Assembly (NCBI RefSeq): GCF_002920895.1
Contig: NZ_PQVG01000012.1
Coordinates: 286 to 40,221, forward strand
Source: Flavobacterium alvei
GTDB lineage: Bacteria > Bacteroidota > Bacteroidia > Flavobacteriales > Flavobacteriaceae
Reading direction: 5' to 3'
DNA: 39,936 nt
Shown here: positions 32,894 to 39,936 of the stretch, piece after piece
Position numbering within the stretch: position 1 is the first letter of the stretch
How the letters are laid out: every line of letters starts with the position of its first letter
Notes under the pieces: generated by a model
Told to the model about the DNA's origin: nothing
Seen by the model: only the letters and a program-made list of their open reading frames with translations
Databases searched by the model: none
Program-made: the position numbers and the translations under genes

Positions 32894-34513
32894 TTAATTT
32901 TTAAACTCCATAATACTAGCAATTCCAGTCAGAGGAATTACAGCCCAACGCGGACGAGAATTGAGTTCATATCCCAACTCATAAACTGCTTTTTCAAGCA
33001 AACAATATTTCAATAAGAAATCTATTTCTTTTCGGTAGCCAATATTCAAGTTTTCGCCTTGAGCTACATCAGTATAAGTCTGAATAAAGACACCTACAAA
33101 ATATTTAAACAAAATTTCTCCAGCTTTGAAAAGTTCCTCTTGGTCAAAAGGATATTTGTCTTTGTTGTTGAAAATTGTTGCATAAATAGCATAATGAAAC
33201 GAACGAAACATTCCTGCAACGTCTTTTAATGGTGGTTGTTTTACTTTTCGATCCCGAATAGTACTTTCAGGTTCTCCTTCAAAATCTAAAATATAAAAAT
33301 CATCACCATTGACCAAAACCTGACCTAAATGATAATCGCCATGAATGCGAATTCTTTCAGATTTCATTTTTGTCCAATCGAAATCTAGAAATATTTTTCT
33401 AATTTCCTTTTTATGATCCAAAAACTGATTGGCTAATTCTAAAGCCAAACCATCCAGTTTATGAAGGTTATTTTCCAGAATATTCAACCGATTTTGAAAC
33501 TGATAGGTCAATCTGTTTTTAAGCCAAACGGTGTAATCTCCATTATAAGTCGTTGGAGTAAAAGCGGTTTCGTGAACATCACTTCCCAAGGCAATATGCA
33601 TTTCGGCAGTTCGTGTTGCCAACGTCCGAATTCTCATAAAAACGCTCAATCCAGCCCAATCAATAATTTCGTGAGGCACTTCATTGATTTTTAACCTCTT
33701 GAACAATTCAATATCAGGCAATTTTTTGATACTAATTTTTTTATTCTTTAAATTATCGAATATCTTATCTACTTCACCAAGCATAAATTGCCAAGCATCA
33801 CCTTGATTAGGTACCAATTCCTGCATCAATCCAAGTGTAATATTTCCATCGTTCAAAACGACACCTATACTTCCCATATAAGCTGGTGAATTCTTAAAAT
33901 CCATCCTTTCAGTAAGAAAACGACTGATTTCATAATCGGGATTCATACTGATATAAATTCTTCTAAAAATTTTAAGAACCAGTGTATCATTATAAACTAT
34001 AGAAGTATTACTCTGCTCCACTCCCATAAATTTGGAAGTTTTATATTCCTTTTCTTCTAGTTTCAGTCCCTTGTGAAACTTAACTATAGAATCTGATTTT
34101 TCTTTTGCATTGACAATTTTATCGAACAATAGTTTTTTAAAATCTTCTTGATGTAAAGCATCCACAAGAAATCCTGCTTGTCCGTTCATATTTACAGGAG
34201 CAATTATGGTATTGGTATCCAATTCATTTTCAGGCATAAAAGCCAGTGGCATAAAGTAATGCTGATAAAAGGCTTCTTTAAAATTGACTTCGAGTAAAAC
34301 TCCAAAATAGATATTTGCTTTAGAAGCAATTTTGAAGAAATCTACGACTTCAATATACTTTAAAGTACTAGCTTTTCCGCCATACCAACGTTTATTGATA
34401 ATATAATTTTCAAGAATATCCGAAGAAAAAACCTGTACAAATTCCTTGTCTTCAAATGCATTTTTCCAATCTGTTTTAAATACAAATGGATTTTGAAATT
34501 CATCTTCGTTCAT
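32894..34513 (-). CDS. maltokinase (Mak/Pep2 family)
   Basis: This 539-residue protein has an N-terminal cap (about 1-135) with IINKRWYGGKAS, a phosphate-contact loop MGVEQSNTS (163-171) and the aminoglycoside-phosphotransferase-like core with RIHGDYHLGQ (catalytic Asp, 391-398) and DFEGEP (Mg-binding Asp, 410-415). Maltokinase uses ATP to make maltose-1-phosphate, the donor for GlgE, which is encoded 15 bp upstream. In many bacteria maltokinase is fused to or adjacent to trehalose synthase TreS, but no TreS domain or gene is present here. The maltose source is therefore not explained by this operon. Confidence 0.9.
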   Translation of the reverse strand: MNEDEFQNPFVFKTDWKNAFEDKEFVQVFSSDILENYIINKRWYGGKASTLKYIEVVDFFKIASKANIYFGVLLEVNFKEAFYQHYFMPLAFMPENELDTNTIIAPVNMNGQAGFLVDALHQEDFKKLLFDKIVNAKEKSDSIVKFHKGLKLEEKEYKTSKFMGVEQSNTSIVYNDTLVLKIFRRIYISMNPDYEISRFLTERMDFKNSPAYMGSIGVVLNDGNITLGLMQELVPNQGDAWQFMLGEVDKIFDNLKNKKISIKKLPDIELFKRLKINEVPHEIIDWAGLSVFMRIRTLATRTAEMHIALGSDVHETAFTPTTYNGDYTVWLKNRLTYQFQNRLNILENNLHKLDGLALELANQFLDHKKEIRKIFLDFDWTKMKSERIRIHGDYHLGQVLVNGDDFYILDFEGEPESTIRDRKVKQPPLKDVAGMFRSFHYAIYATIFNNKDKYPFDQEELFKAGEILFKYFVGVFIQTYTDVAQGENLNIGYRKEIDFLLKYCLLEKAVYELGYELNSRPRWAVIPLTGIASIMEFKN

Positions 34514-34528
34514 CTTGATAGTAATTAA

Positions 34529-36460
34529 TTATCGTTCAACTTTAAATAAATGAAAAGGTAAGTCGGCAGAAAGTTCTATAAAATTCCATTCGCTTTCCCA
34601 TACATAACTATTTCCTGTAATTAAATCGGTAATCTTCAAAGGAAGATTGTTTCTTAAGTCTTGCGGTAGCAAAACCATAGATTGAACTGTATAATTAGAA
34701 TCGAGACTTACCACCATTAAAGTTTGGTCTTGTTTATCATCATCAAATTTATAATAGGACAAAACTTGATCATTATTGGTAGGACAAAATTCAATATTAT
34801 TGGTTTGTTGCAATGAAGCATGTTCATTTCTAAAATTGTTTATACGACTAATTAACGTAGTAATTTTGTTCTGTCTATCCCAATCCCATTTGAAATATTC
34901 ATATTTTTCAGAATTTAAATATTCTTCTTTTCCAGGAGCCAATGGTTCAGAAATTTGATACTCGAAAACTGGTCCATAAATTCCAACACTAGAACTCAAT
35001 GTTGCAGCTAAGAAATACCTTTGTAGATGAATCGATTCATTTCCGTGTTGCAAATGCCCTGGATTAATATCGGGTGTATTGGGCCAAAAGTTAGGGCGAT
35101 AAAATTCTTTTTGTTCCGATTGAGTCAATTCTTCAACATAATCTGTCAATTCTTTTTTAGAATTTCGCCAAGTATAATAGGTGTATGACTGAGTAAATCC
35201 TTGCTTGGCCAATTCGTTCATGATTTTTGGTCTTGTAAAAGCTTCGGCCAAAAACAATACATCGGGATGTTTTTTCTTGATTTCGCCTATTAACCATCCC
35301 CAAAAATAAAATGGTTTAGTATGTGGATTATCAACTCTAAAAATCCTTACACCACATTCTTCAATCCAAAACAAAGCTACGTCTAATAATTCCTTCCAAA
35401 GATTCTTCCAATCGCTACTTTCGAAATAAATAGGCTGAATATCTTGGTATTTTTTGGGCGGATTTTCGGCATATTGCACCGTTCCATCAGGACGCCATTT
35501 GAACCACTGTGGAAAATCTTTCACATAAGGATGATCTGGAGCAGCTTGCAAAGCATAATCCATTGCCACTTCAATTCCCAAATCTTTTGCTTTTTTGACC
35601 AATGATTTAAAGTCTTCGACACTTCCCAATTCAGGATGTGTAGATTTATGACCTCCATATTGCGAACCTATTCCCCAAGGCGAACCCACATCACCTAGTT
35701 CAGCATTGGTAGCATTGTTTTTCCCTTTTCTATTCACTTCTCCAATAGGGTGAATTGGCGGAAAATACAAAGTATCAAACCCCATAGAAGCTACTCTTGG
35801 TAACAATCTTTCACAATCTTTGAACGTCCCGTGTTTTCCTTCTTCGGCAGAAGCTGAACGAGGAAAAAACTCATACCAAGTACTAAATAATGCTTTCTTT
35901 CTATCTACATAAACCTTTAATTCCGAAGATTTATTTTCTAAAAAACGAATGGGATATTTTTTGAATATATGATGTAAATAAGAAGATGTAGCTTCTCGAA
36001 TGGCATTATCATATTCGTGTTCAGTAGTAAAGTAATACACTAAAGTATTTAGATAATCTTTTTCATTGGAATCGGCAAAATCTAAAATAGCTCGAACATA
36101 CTCTGCACCTTCTAATAATTCAGATTTTACATACTGATTGTCTTGTATTTTTCTTTCGGTTCCGTGTTGCCAATTTAAGGCATAATCAACCCAACCTTCA
36201 ACAAAATAGGTGTAAAACCCTTGTTTTTCGACTTTAAAACTAGCATTCCAATTATCATTAGAAGTAGGGTTCATTCGTACTTCCTGCCATTTTTTGTCCT
36301 TTTCATGTTTGAATTTGACACAACATTCTATAACATCGTGACCATCTGAAAATACGTCAGCAGTTACCTTTACAGTTTGGTTTACAATTCTTTTAATCGG
36401 ATAGATACCTCCATCAAGTTGAGGCATTACATTTTCGATTACAATTCGGGTTTGATTCAT
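34529..36460 (-). CDS. glgE: alpha-1,4-glucan:maltose-1-phosphate maltosyltransferase GlgE
   Basis: This 643-residue GH13_3 enzyme extends alpha-1,4-glucan by two glucose units from maltose-1-phosphate. An N-terminal beta/helical part (1-~190, including IENVMPQLDGGIYPIKR) is followed by the catalytic barrel: LYFPPIHPIGEVNRKGKNN, nucleophile D377 in IFRVDNPHTKP, acid/base E406 in LAEAFTRP, and D464 in NTPDI. The RVDNPHTKP and GSPWGIGS motifs are diagnostic. It sits between glgC (117 bp upstream) and maltokinase (15 bp downstream), so donor-making and polymerising enzymes are co-expressed. Confidence 0.95.
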   Translation of the reverse strand: MNQTRIVIENVMPQLDGGIYPIKRIVNQTVKVTADVFSDGHDVIECCVKFKHEKDKKWQEVRMNPTSNDNWNASFKVEKQGFYTYFVEGWVDYALNWQHGTERKIQDNQYVKSELLEGAEYVRAILDFADSNEKDYLNTLVYYFTTEHEYDNAIREATSSYLHHIFKKYPIRFLENKSSELKVYVDRKKALFSTWYEFFPRSASAEEGKHGTFKDCERLLPRVASMGFDTLYFPPIHPIGEVNRKGKNNATNAELGDVGSPWGIGSQYGGHKSTHPELGSVEDFKSLVKKAKDLGIEVAMDYALQAAPDHPYVKDFPQWFKWRPDGTVQYAENPPKKYQDIQPIYFESSDWKNLWKELLDVALFWIEECGVRIFRVDNPHTKPFYFWGWLIGEIKKKHPDVLFLAEAFTRPKIMNELAKQGFTQSYTYYTWRNSKKELTDYVEELTQSEQKEFYRPNFWPNTPDINPGHLQHGNESIHLQRYFLAATLSSSVGIYGPVFEYQISEPLAPGKEEYLNSEKYEYFKWDWDRQNKITTLISRINNFRNEHASLQQTNNIEFCPTNNDQVLSYYKFDDDKQDQTLMVVSLDSNYTVQSMVLLPQDLRNNLPLKITDLITGNSYVWESEWNFIELSADLPFHLFKVER

Positions 36461-36577
36461 TTTATATTTTTAAAAAATTGAACTAAAAATTAGCTAAAAT
36501 AATAGTGGAAAACGAATTACAAATACGTTTTCATTTAAAGACAATCAAATTTTGTTTCTACTAGTTTCTCTAATCAA

Positions 36578-37858
36578 TTACTTTATTGTAAAATTATTGG
36601 GTATTGTTACTCCTTTTTTGATAACAACAATACCTTCTTTTATAGCATACAAATCATGAGTAGTATTTTCGAGATGCTTACCTCCTTGGATATAGACATC
36701 ATTTCCAATTTTACAATTTTTATCTACAATTGCATTACTAATAAAACAGTTTTTTCCAATTCCAATCAATTGTCTATTATTTGCTGTATCTTCAATCATA
36801 TCTTCAATGTTTTGATAAAAATCATTACCCATAACATAACTGTTTTGGATTACGGTTCCTTCGCCAATTCTAGAACGAATTCCAATTACTGATTTGCTGA
36901 TTTCTTTGGCACTTATAATACATCCCTCAGAAATAAATGATTTGTCAACCTTCGTATTATGGAATTTTGAAGGAGGCAATAATCTTGGTCTTGTAAAAAT
37001 TTTATTATCATTATCAAATAAATTAAATTTTGGAACATCGTCTGTCAGACCAATATTGGCTTCAAAAAAGGAATCAATATTACCAATATCTGTCCAATAT
37101 CCTTCATATTGAAAGCTCAATATTTTTTTGTTCCCAACCGCCTGAGGAATTATTTCTTTTCCAAAATCCTTTGTATCAGGATTTTTCATTAACTCAATCA
37201 AAAGTTTTTTATTGAAAATATAAATCCCCATTGAGGCCAAATATAGTTTCCCTTCACTTTTCATTTGATCGCTTACTTCAGATTCCCATTCAGGCAAAAG
37301 TGCTGCAGCTGGTTTTTCTATAAAAGATTCGATACAATTTTCACTATTTGTTTTTAGGATTCCAAATTCAGGAGCGTCTTTAGCATTTACAGGCAATGTA
37401 GCGATAGAAATGTCTGCATTGGCTTCGATATGAGCGTCAATCATCTCATTAAAATCCATTTGGTACAATTGATCACCCGATAGAATCAAAGCATAATCAA
37501 AATCATGATTCAAAAAATGAGGCATACATTGTCTAACTGCGTCTGATGTTCCTTGAAACCACGTTGGATTATCAGGTGTTTGTTCAGCAGCAAGAATATC
37601 GACAAAAGCCTGGCTGAAAGCATTAAAAGTATAGGTGTTTTTTATGTGTGCATTTAAGGATGCCGAATTAAACTGTGTCAATACAAATATCCTTTTTAAA
37701 TCCGAATTCATACAATTCGAAATCGGAATATCCACTAATCTATATTTACCTGCAATTGGTACTGCTGGCTTAGACCTTGAATTTGTTAACGGATACAATC
37801 TTGACCCTTGTCCTCCCCCTAAAATAATGGAAATAACACTTTTCTTTTTAGCTTTCAT
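36578..37858 (-). CDS. glgC: glucose-1-phosphate adenylyltransferase GlgC
   Basis: This 426-residue enzyme makes ADP-glucose from glucose-1-phosphate and ATP. The nucleotidyltransferase domain starts LGGGQGSRLYPLTNSRSKPA, followed by KYRLVDIPISNCMNS and the GT-binding LILSGDQLYQMD. SFIEKPA and YWTDIGNIDSFFEAN are also typical. The C-terminal ~130 residues form a left-handed beta-helix (IRSRIGEGTVIQNS, KNCFISNAIVDKNCKIG). Its start overlaps the end of glgA by 11 bp, so the two genes of the ADP-glucose route are translationally coupled. Confidence 0.95.
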   Translation of the reverse strand: MKAKKKSVISIILGGGQGSRLYPLTNSRSKPAVPIAGKYRLVDIPISNCMNSDLKRIFVLTQFNSASLNAHIKNTYTFNAFSQAFVDILAAEQTPDNPTWFQGTSDAVRQCMPHFLNHDFDYALILSGDQLYQMDFNEMIDAHIEANADISIATLPVNAKDAPEFGILKTNSENCIESFIEKPAAALLPEWESEVSDQMKSEGKLYLASMGIYIFNKKLLIELMKNPDTKDFGKEIIPQAVGNKKILSFQYEGYWTDIGNIDSFFEANIGLTDDVPKFNLFDNDNKIFTRPRLLPPSKFHNTKVDKSFISEGCIISAKEISKSVIGIRSRIGEGTVIQNSYVMGNDFYQNIEDMIEDTANNRQLIGIGKNCFISNAIVDKNCKIGNDVYIQGGKHLENTTHDLYAIKEGIVVIKKGVTIPNNFTIK

Positions 37859-39275
37859 TTTGGTTAGTTATTAAATGGTACAAATCTATATATTCTTGAC
37901 AAACACTCTCCCAAGAGTGGTCAATATTCATTCCCAATTTACGAATATTTTTTAGACTTTTTTTGTCTTTATACAATTTTATTGCCCTTTGAATCGAATA
38001 ACAAACATCAGCAATTGAGGCTTGATCGTGGCAAATTCCATTTCCATTGTCTTCAAAATCGATTACAGTATCTTTTAATCCCCCTGTCCTTCTCACAATA
38101 GGAATGGTTCCGTATCGAAAAGAATACATCTGATTTAAACCACATGGTTCTACCCTCGAAGGCATCAATAAAAAATCAGAACCTGCATAAATCATATGTG
38201 CTAACTCTTCATTATAACCAATATAGACATTATAGTTCCCTTTGAAACTTACCAATAAATGACTCAATTGATTTTCTATTTCCGAACTTCCAGAACCCAA
38301 TATTAAAATATTAATTTCTTTAAAATTTTCAGACAAAGCTAGTGCTCCTGCATGTGGCAGCAAATCAGCTCCTTTTTCTTCTAATAATCTTCCAATAAAA
38401 CTAAAAAGCGGTTTTGTAGGATCTAAATCAAATTGACTACACAACTTTTCTTTATTTTCCTGTTTTCCCTTTTCAAAAGTTTTTACAGAATAGTTAGCAA
38501 ATAACATTTTATCCTTTATCGGATTCCAAACTTCATTGTCAATTCCATTCAAAATCCCTCTTGACTTATGCCTAACTTGGTTAAATAATGATTCTAATCC
38601 GTAACCAAAATTATTAATTTCATTCAAAAAATTGGGAGAAACTGTAGTTACTGCCGAAGCACATTTAATAGCTGTTGCCAATGAATTTATTCTATTACCC
38701 CATTCTAAAACCGTCACTTTAGACAAATCAAATTCAGGTAAATAATACAATTTATCAAAACCAAATTGCCCCTGATATATTGAATTATGAATAGTAATAA
38801 GTGTTGGCACACTTCTTAGTTTCATATATTTATTAGCATAAAGCATAATAAACGGTATCAAACCTGCATGATGATCATGGCAATTGATAACATCAGGAAT
38901 ACTATTTCTAGAGTTCAGCCAATCTAATGTGGCGATCTGAAATGATAAAAACCGCTCGATATCATCTTCATAACCATACACTTCTTTTCTGTCAAATAAT
39001 TCTGGAATTTCAACCAAATACAATTCGAATCCTAAATCATTTGTTATTCCTTTTTGAATAGTAAAAGGAAAATTAAAATTTCCCAATTTCACAAAACCTG
39101 AATAAACATTTTCAAATTTATTAGAATTAATATATTGGGTATCATAAAATGGAATGACAACCCTCACATGGTGACCTGCTTTACTTTGGTATTTTGGCAA
39201 TGAACCAACAACATCCCCTAAACCACCCACTTTTGCTACTGGATAACATTCTGCTGCAATATGAAATATTTCCAT
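37848..39275 (-). CDS. glgA: glycogen synthase GlgA (GT5)
   Basis: This 475-residue GT5 enzyme transfers glucose from ADP-glucose to alpha-1,4-glucan. It has the N-terminal KVGGLGDVVGSLP (ADP-glucose binding), CHDHHAGLIPF, the C-terminal domain FIGRLLEEKGADLL and the catalytic-site motif PSRVEPCGLNQMYSFRYG, then GGLKDTV. The KxGGL motif marks it as GlgA of the starch/glycogen synthase type, not the GT4 GlgM that makes maltose-1-phosphate in mycobacteria. It is the first gene of glgA-glgC-glgE-mak-glgB. Confidence 0.95.
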   Translation of the reverse strand: MEIFHIAAECYPVAKVGGLGDVVGSLPKYQSKAGHHVRVVIPFYDTQYINSNKFENVYSGFVKLGNFNFPFTIQKGITNDLGFELYLVEIPELFDRKEVYGYEDDIERFLSFQIATLDWLNSRNSIPDVINCHDHHAGLIPFIMLYANKYMKLRSVPTLITIHNSIYQGQFGFDKLYYLPEFDLSKVTVLEWGNRINSLATAIKCASAVTTVSPNFLNEINNFGYGLESLFNQVRHKSRGILNGIDNEVWNPIKDKMLFANYSVKTFEKGKQENKEKLCSQFDLDPTKPLFSFIGRLLEEKGADLLPHAGALALSENFKEINILILGSGSSEIENQLSHLLVSFKGNYNVYIGYNEELAHMIYAGSDFLLMPSRVEPCGLNQMYSFRYGTIPIVRRTGGLKDTVIDFEDNGNGICHDQASIADVCYSIQRAIKLYKDKKSLKNIRKLGMNIDHSWESVCQEYIDLYHLITNQNES

Positions 39276-39869
39276 TCAATTATTATTTGTGCTCTATACC
39301 CTTAATAAAATATCGTATTATAAATAAACAAAATCACATTTCAAATATTGAATATTTTATAAATGTATCAAAAAATTAAAATTAGTACTAGTTTTATGTT
39401 TTTCTAAATTTAGTAAAAAAAATATTAAATAATGACTTGATTGAAAATTTATTTTAATGCTAAAAAATGTAGCCAATAACAAGTATTCATTGAAAATTCC
39501 TAAGCTAATATCAGAAATCAGTAAAATTATTGCGCTAAAAACAACAATTTAAATAGTAACGTTTGTTGCATAATTATTCTCAATACCAATAAAATAAAGG
39601 ATTCCGAAATAAAATTGAATATAAATCAGTCAAGGAAGTATCTAATCTGTCTAAAAAAACTACAAAACGAAGAATTACGTACATAATTAGAAAAAAATCT
39701 AACAAACTGAAGAATTAAACTTCCTAAATAAAGTTACGATTCTAAAGTAATTTGAAGGTAATACTATAATTGCAAAAGATTAATTGAATAAGTGAAGAAA
39801 ACAACAATATGAATTTAAACTTGTTTTGCATAAAAAAACAAGAATTATTTCAAAACCATTATAAAACAA

Positions 39870-39899
39870 AAAACCCTTCATCGATAGATGAAGGGTTTT
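39870..39899. terminator. terminator hairpin at the right edge
   Basis: AAAACCCTTCATC (39870-39882) pairs perfectly over 13 bp with GATGAAGGGTTTT (39887-39899) across a 4-nt loop, with an A-run before it and T at the end. It most likely ends a minus-strand gene lying beyond the window. Confidence 0.75.
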
Positions 39900-39904
39900 A
39901 AAAG

Positions 39905-39925
39905 AATCTGAAACAAGTTCAGATT
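39905..39925. repeat. second small hairpin next to the right-edge terminator
   Basis: AATCTGAA (39905-39912) pairs perfectly with TTCAGATT (39918-39925) across a 5-nt loop, 5 bp from the terminator hairpin. It may be part of a double terminator or of the 3' end of the next gene. Confidence 0.5.
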
Positions 39926-39936
39926 AAAGAAAGGCG

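Larger units (their letters stand above)
39276..39936. other. 661-bp region upstream of glgA without a convincing gene
   Basis: Extremely AT-rich. No reading frame here looks like a protein. It must contain the glgA promoter, but I find no exact TAnnTTTG box in the minus direction. A weak hairpin (CTTGTTTT 39820-39827 with AAAACAAG 39835-39842) and two perfect hairpins near the right edge are the only structure I see. The last ~30 bases could be the 3' end of a minus-strand gene beyond the window. Confidence 0.5.

Noticed and set aside
39926..39936. Possible 3' end of a minus-strand gene at the right edge
   Set aside because: Fewer than 12 bases remain; stops are available in several frames and none can be chosen.

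Overview
The window looks like chromosome from a member of the Flavobacteriaceae (Bacteroidota), most likely Flavobacterium or a close relative. The reasons are strong AT-richness, type IX secretion/gliding proteins (a type B sorting domain, a PorP/SprF protein and a PorE-like OmpA protein), several promoters with the Bacteroidota -7 box TAnnTTTG, and Bacteroidota-typical families (DUF2490, DUF4349, LETM1-related protein, a SodC lipoprotein). I see no rRNA, tRNA, CRISPR array, insertion sequence or prophage gene. Most genes are intact housekeeping or metabolic genes.

Layout, left to right. (1) 1-3952 (+): the 3' end of a repetitive cell-surface adhesin with a C-terminal type IX sorting domain, then a PorP/SprF protein and a PorE-like protein with TPR, beta-propeller, regulatory and OmpA domains. 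(2) 4244-12019 (-): a nitrite assimilation locus, in transcription order nirB, nirD, a DUF4202 gene, a NarX-like sensor kinase, a NarL/LuxR response regulator and a nitrate/nitrite transporter. The three promoter-sized gaps of this locus share a TTAAGTAT / ATACTTAA / TACGTA vocabulary, which suggests one small regulon run by the two-component pair. No nitrate reductase is present. (3) 12388-15747 (-): a DUF2490 outer-membrane-type protein and a secreted arylsulfatase. (4) 15887-18608 (-): a molybdate ABC operon modA-molbindin-modB-modC. (5) 18811-21190 (+): SodC lipoprotein, a YdeI/OmdA-like protein with a probable TTG start, and a LETM1-related protein. (6) 21232-25907 (-): pabB-tilS-dsbD; pabB carries an in-gene heptanucleotide tandem repeat. 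(7) 26002-27438 (+): a DoxX-like protein and a DUF4349 lipoprotein. (8) 27501-30864: lpd (-), then an Lrp/AsnC regulator (-) divergent from a Cys/Met-metabolism PLP enzyme (+). (9) 30945-39275 (-): a glycogen/alpha-glucan operon glgA-glgC-glgE-maltokinase-glgB, followed by about 660 bp with no convincing gene.

How the genes work together: the nirBD locus would take up nitrate/nitrite and reduce nitrite to ammonium under control of a nitrate-sensing kinase, and the molybdate importer could feed a molybdenum-cofactor nitrate reductase encoded elsewhere. The glg operon combines the classical ADP-glucose route (GlgC, GlgA, GlgB) with the maltose-1-phosphate route (maltokinase, GlgE) but contains no trehalose synthase. 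I did not find a clear previously undescribed system. The best candidates for new biology are the shared operator set of the nitrite regulon, the DUF4202 protein inside it, the two-route glucan operon without treS, and the possible slippage tract in pabB.
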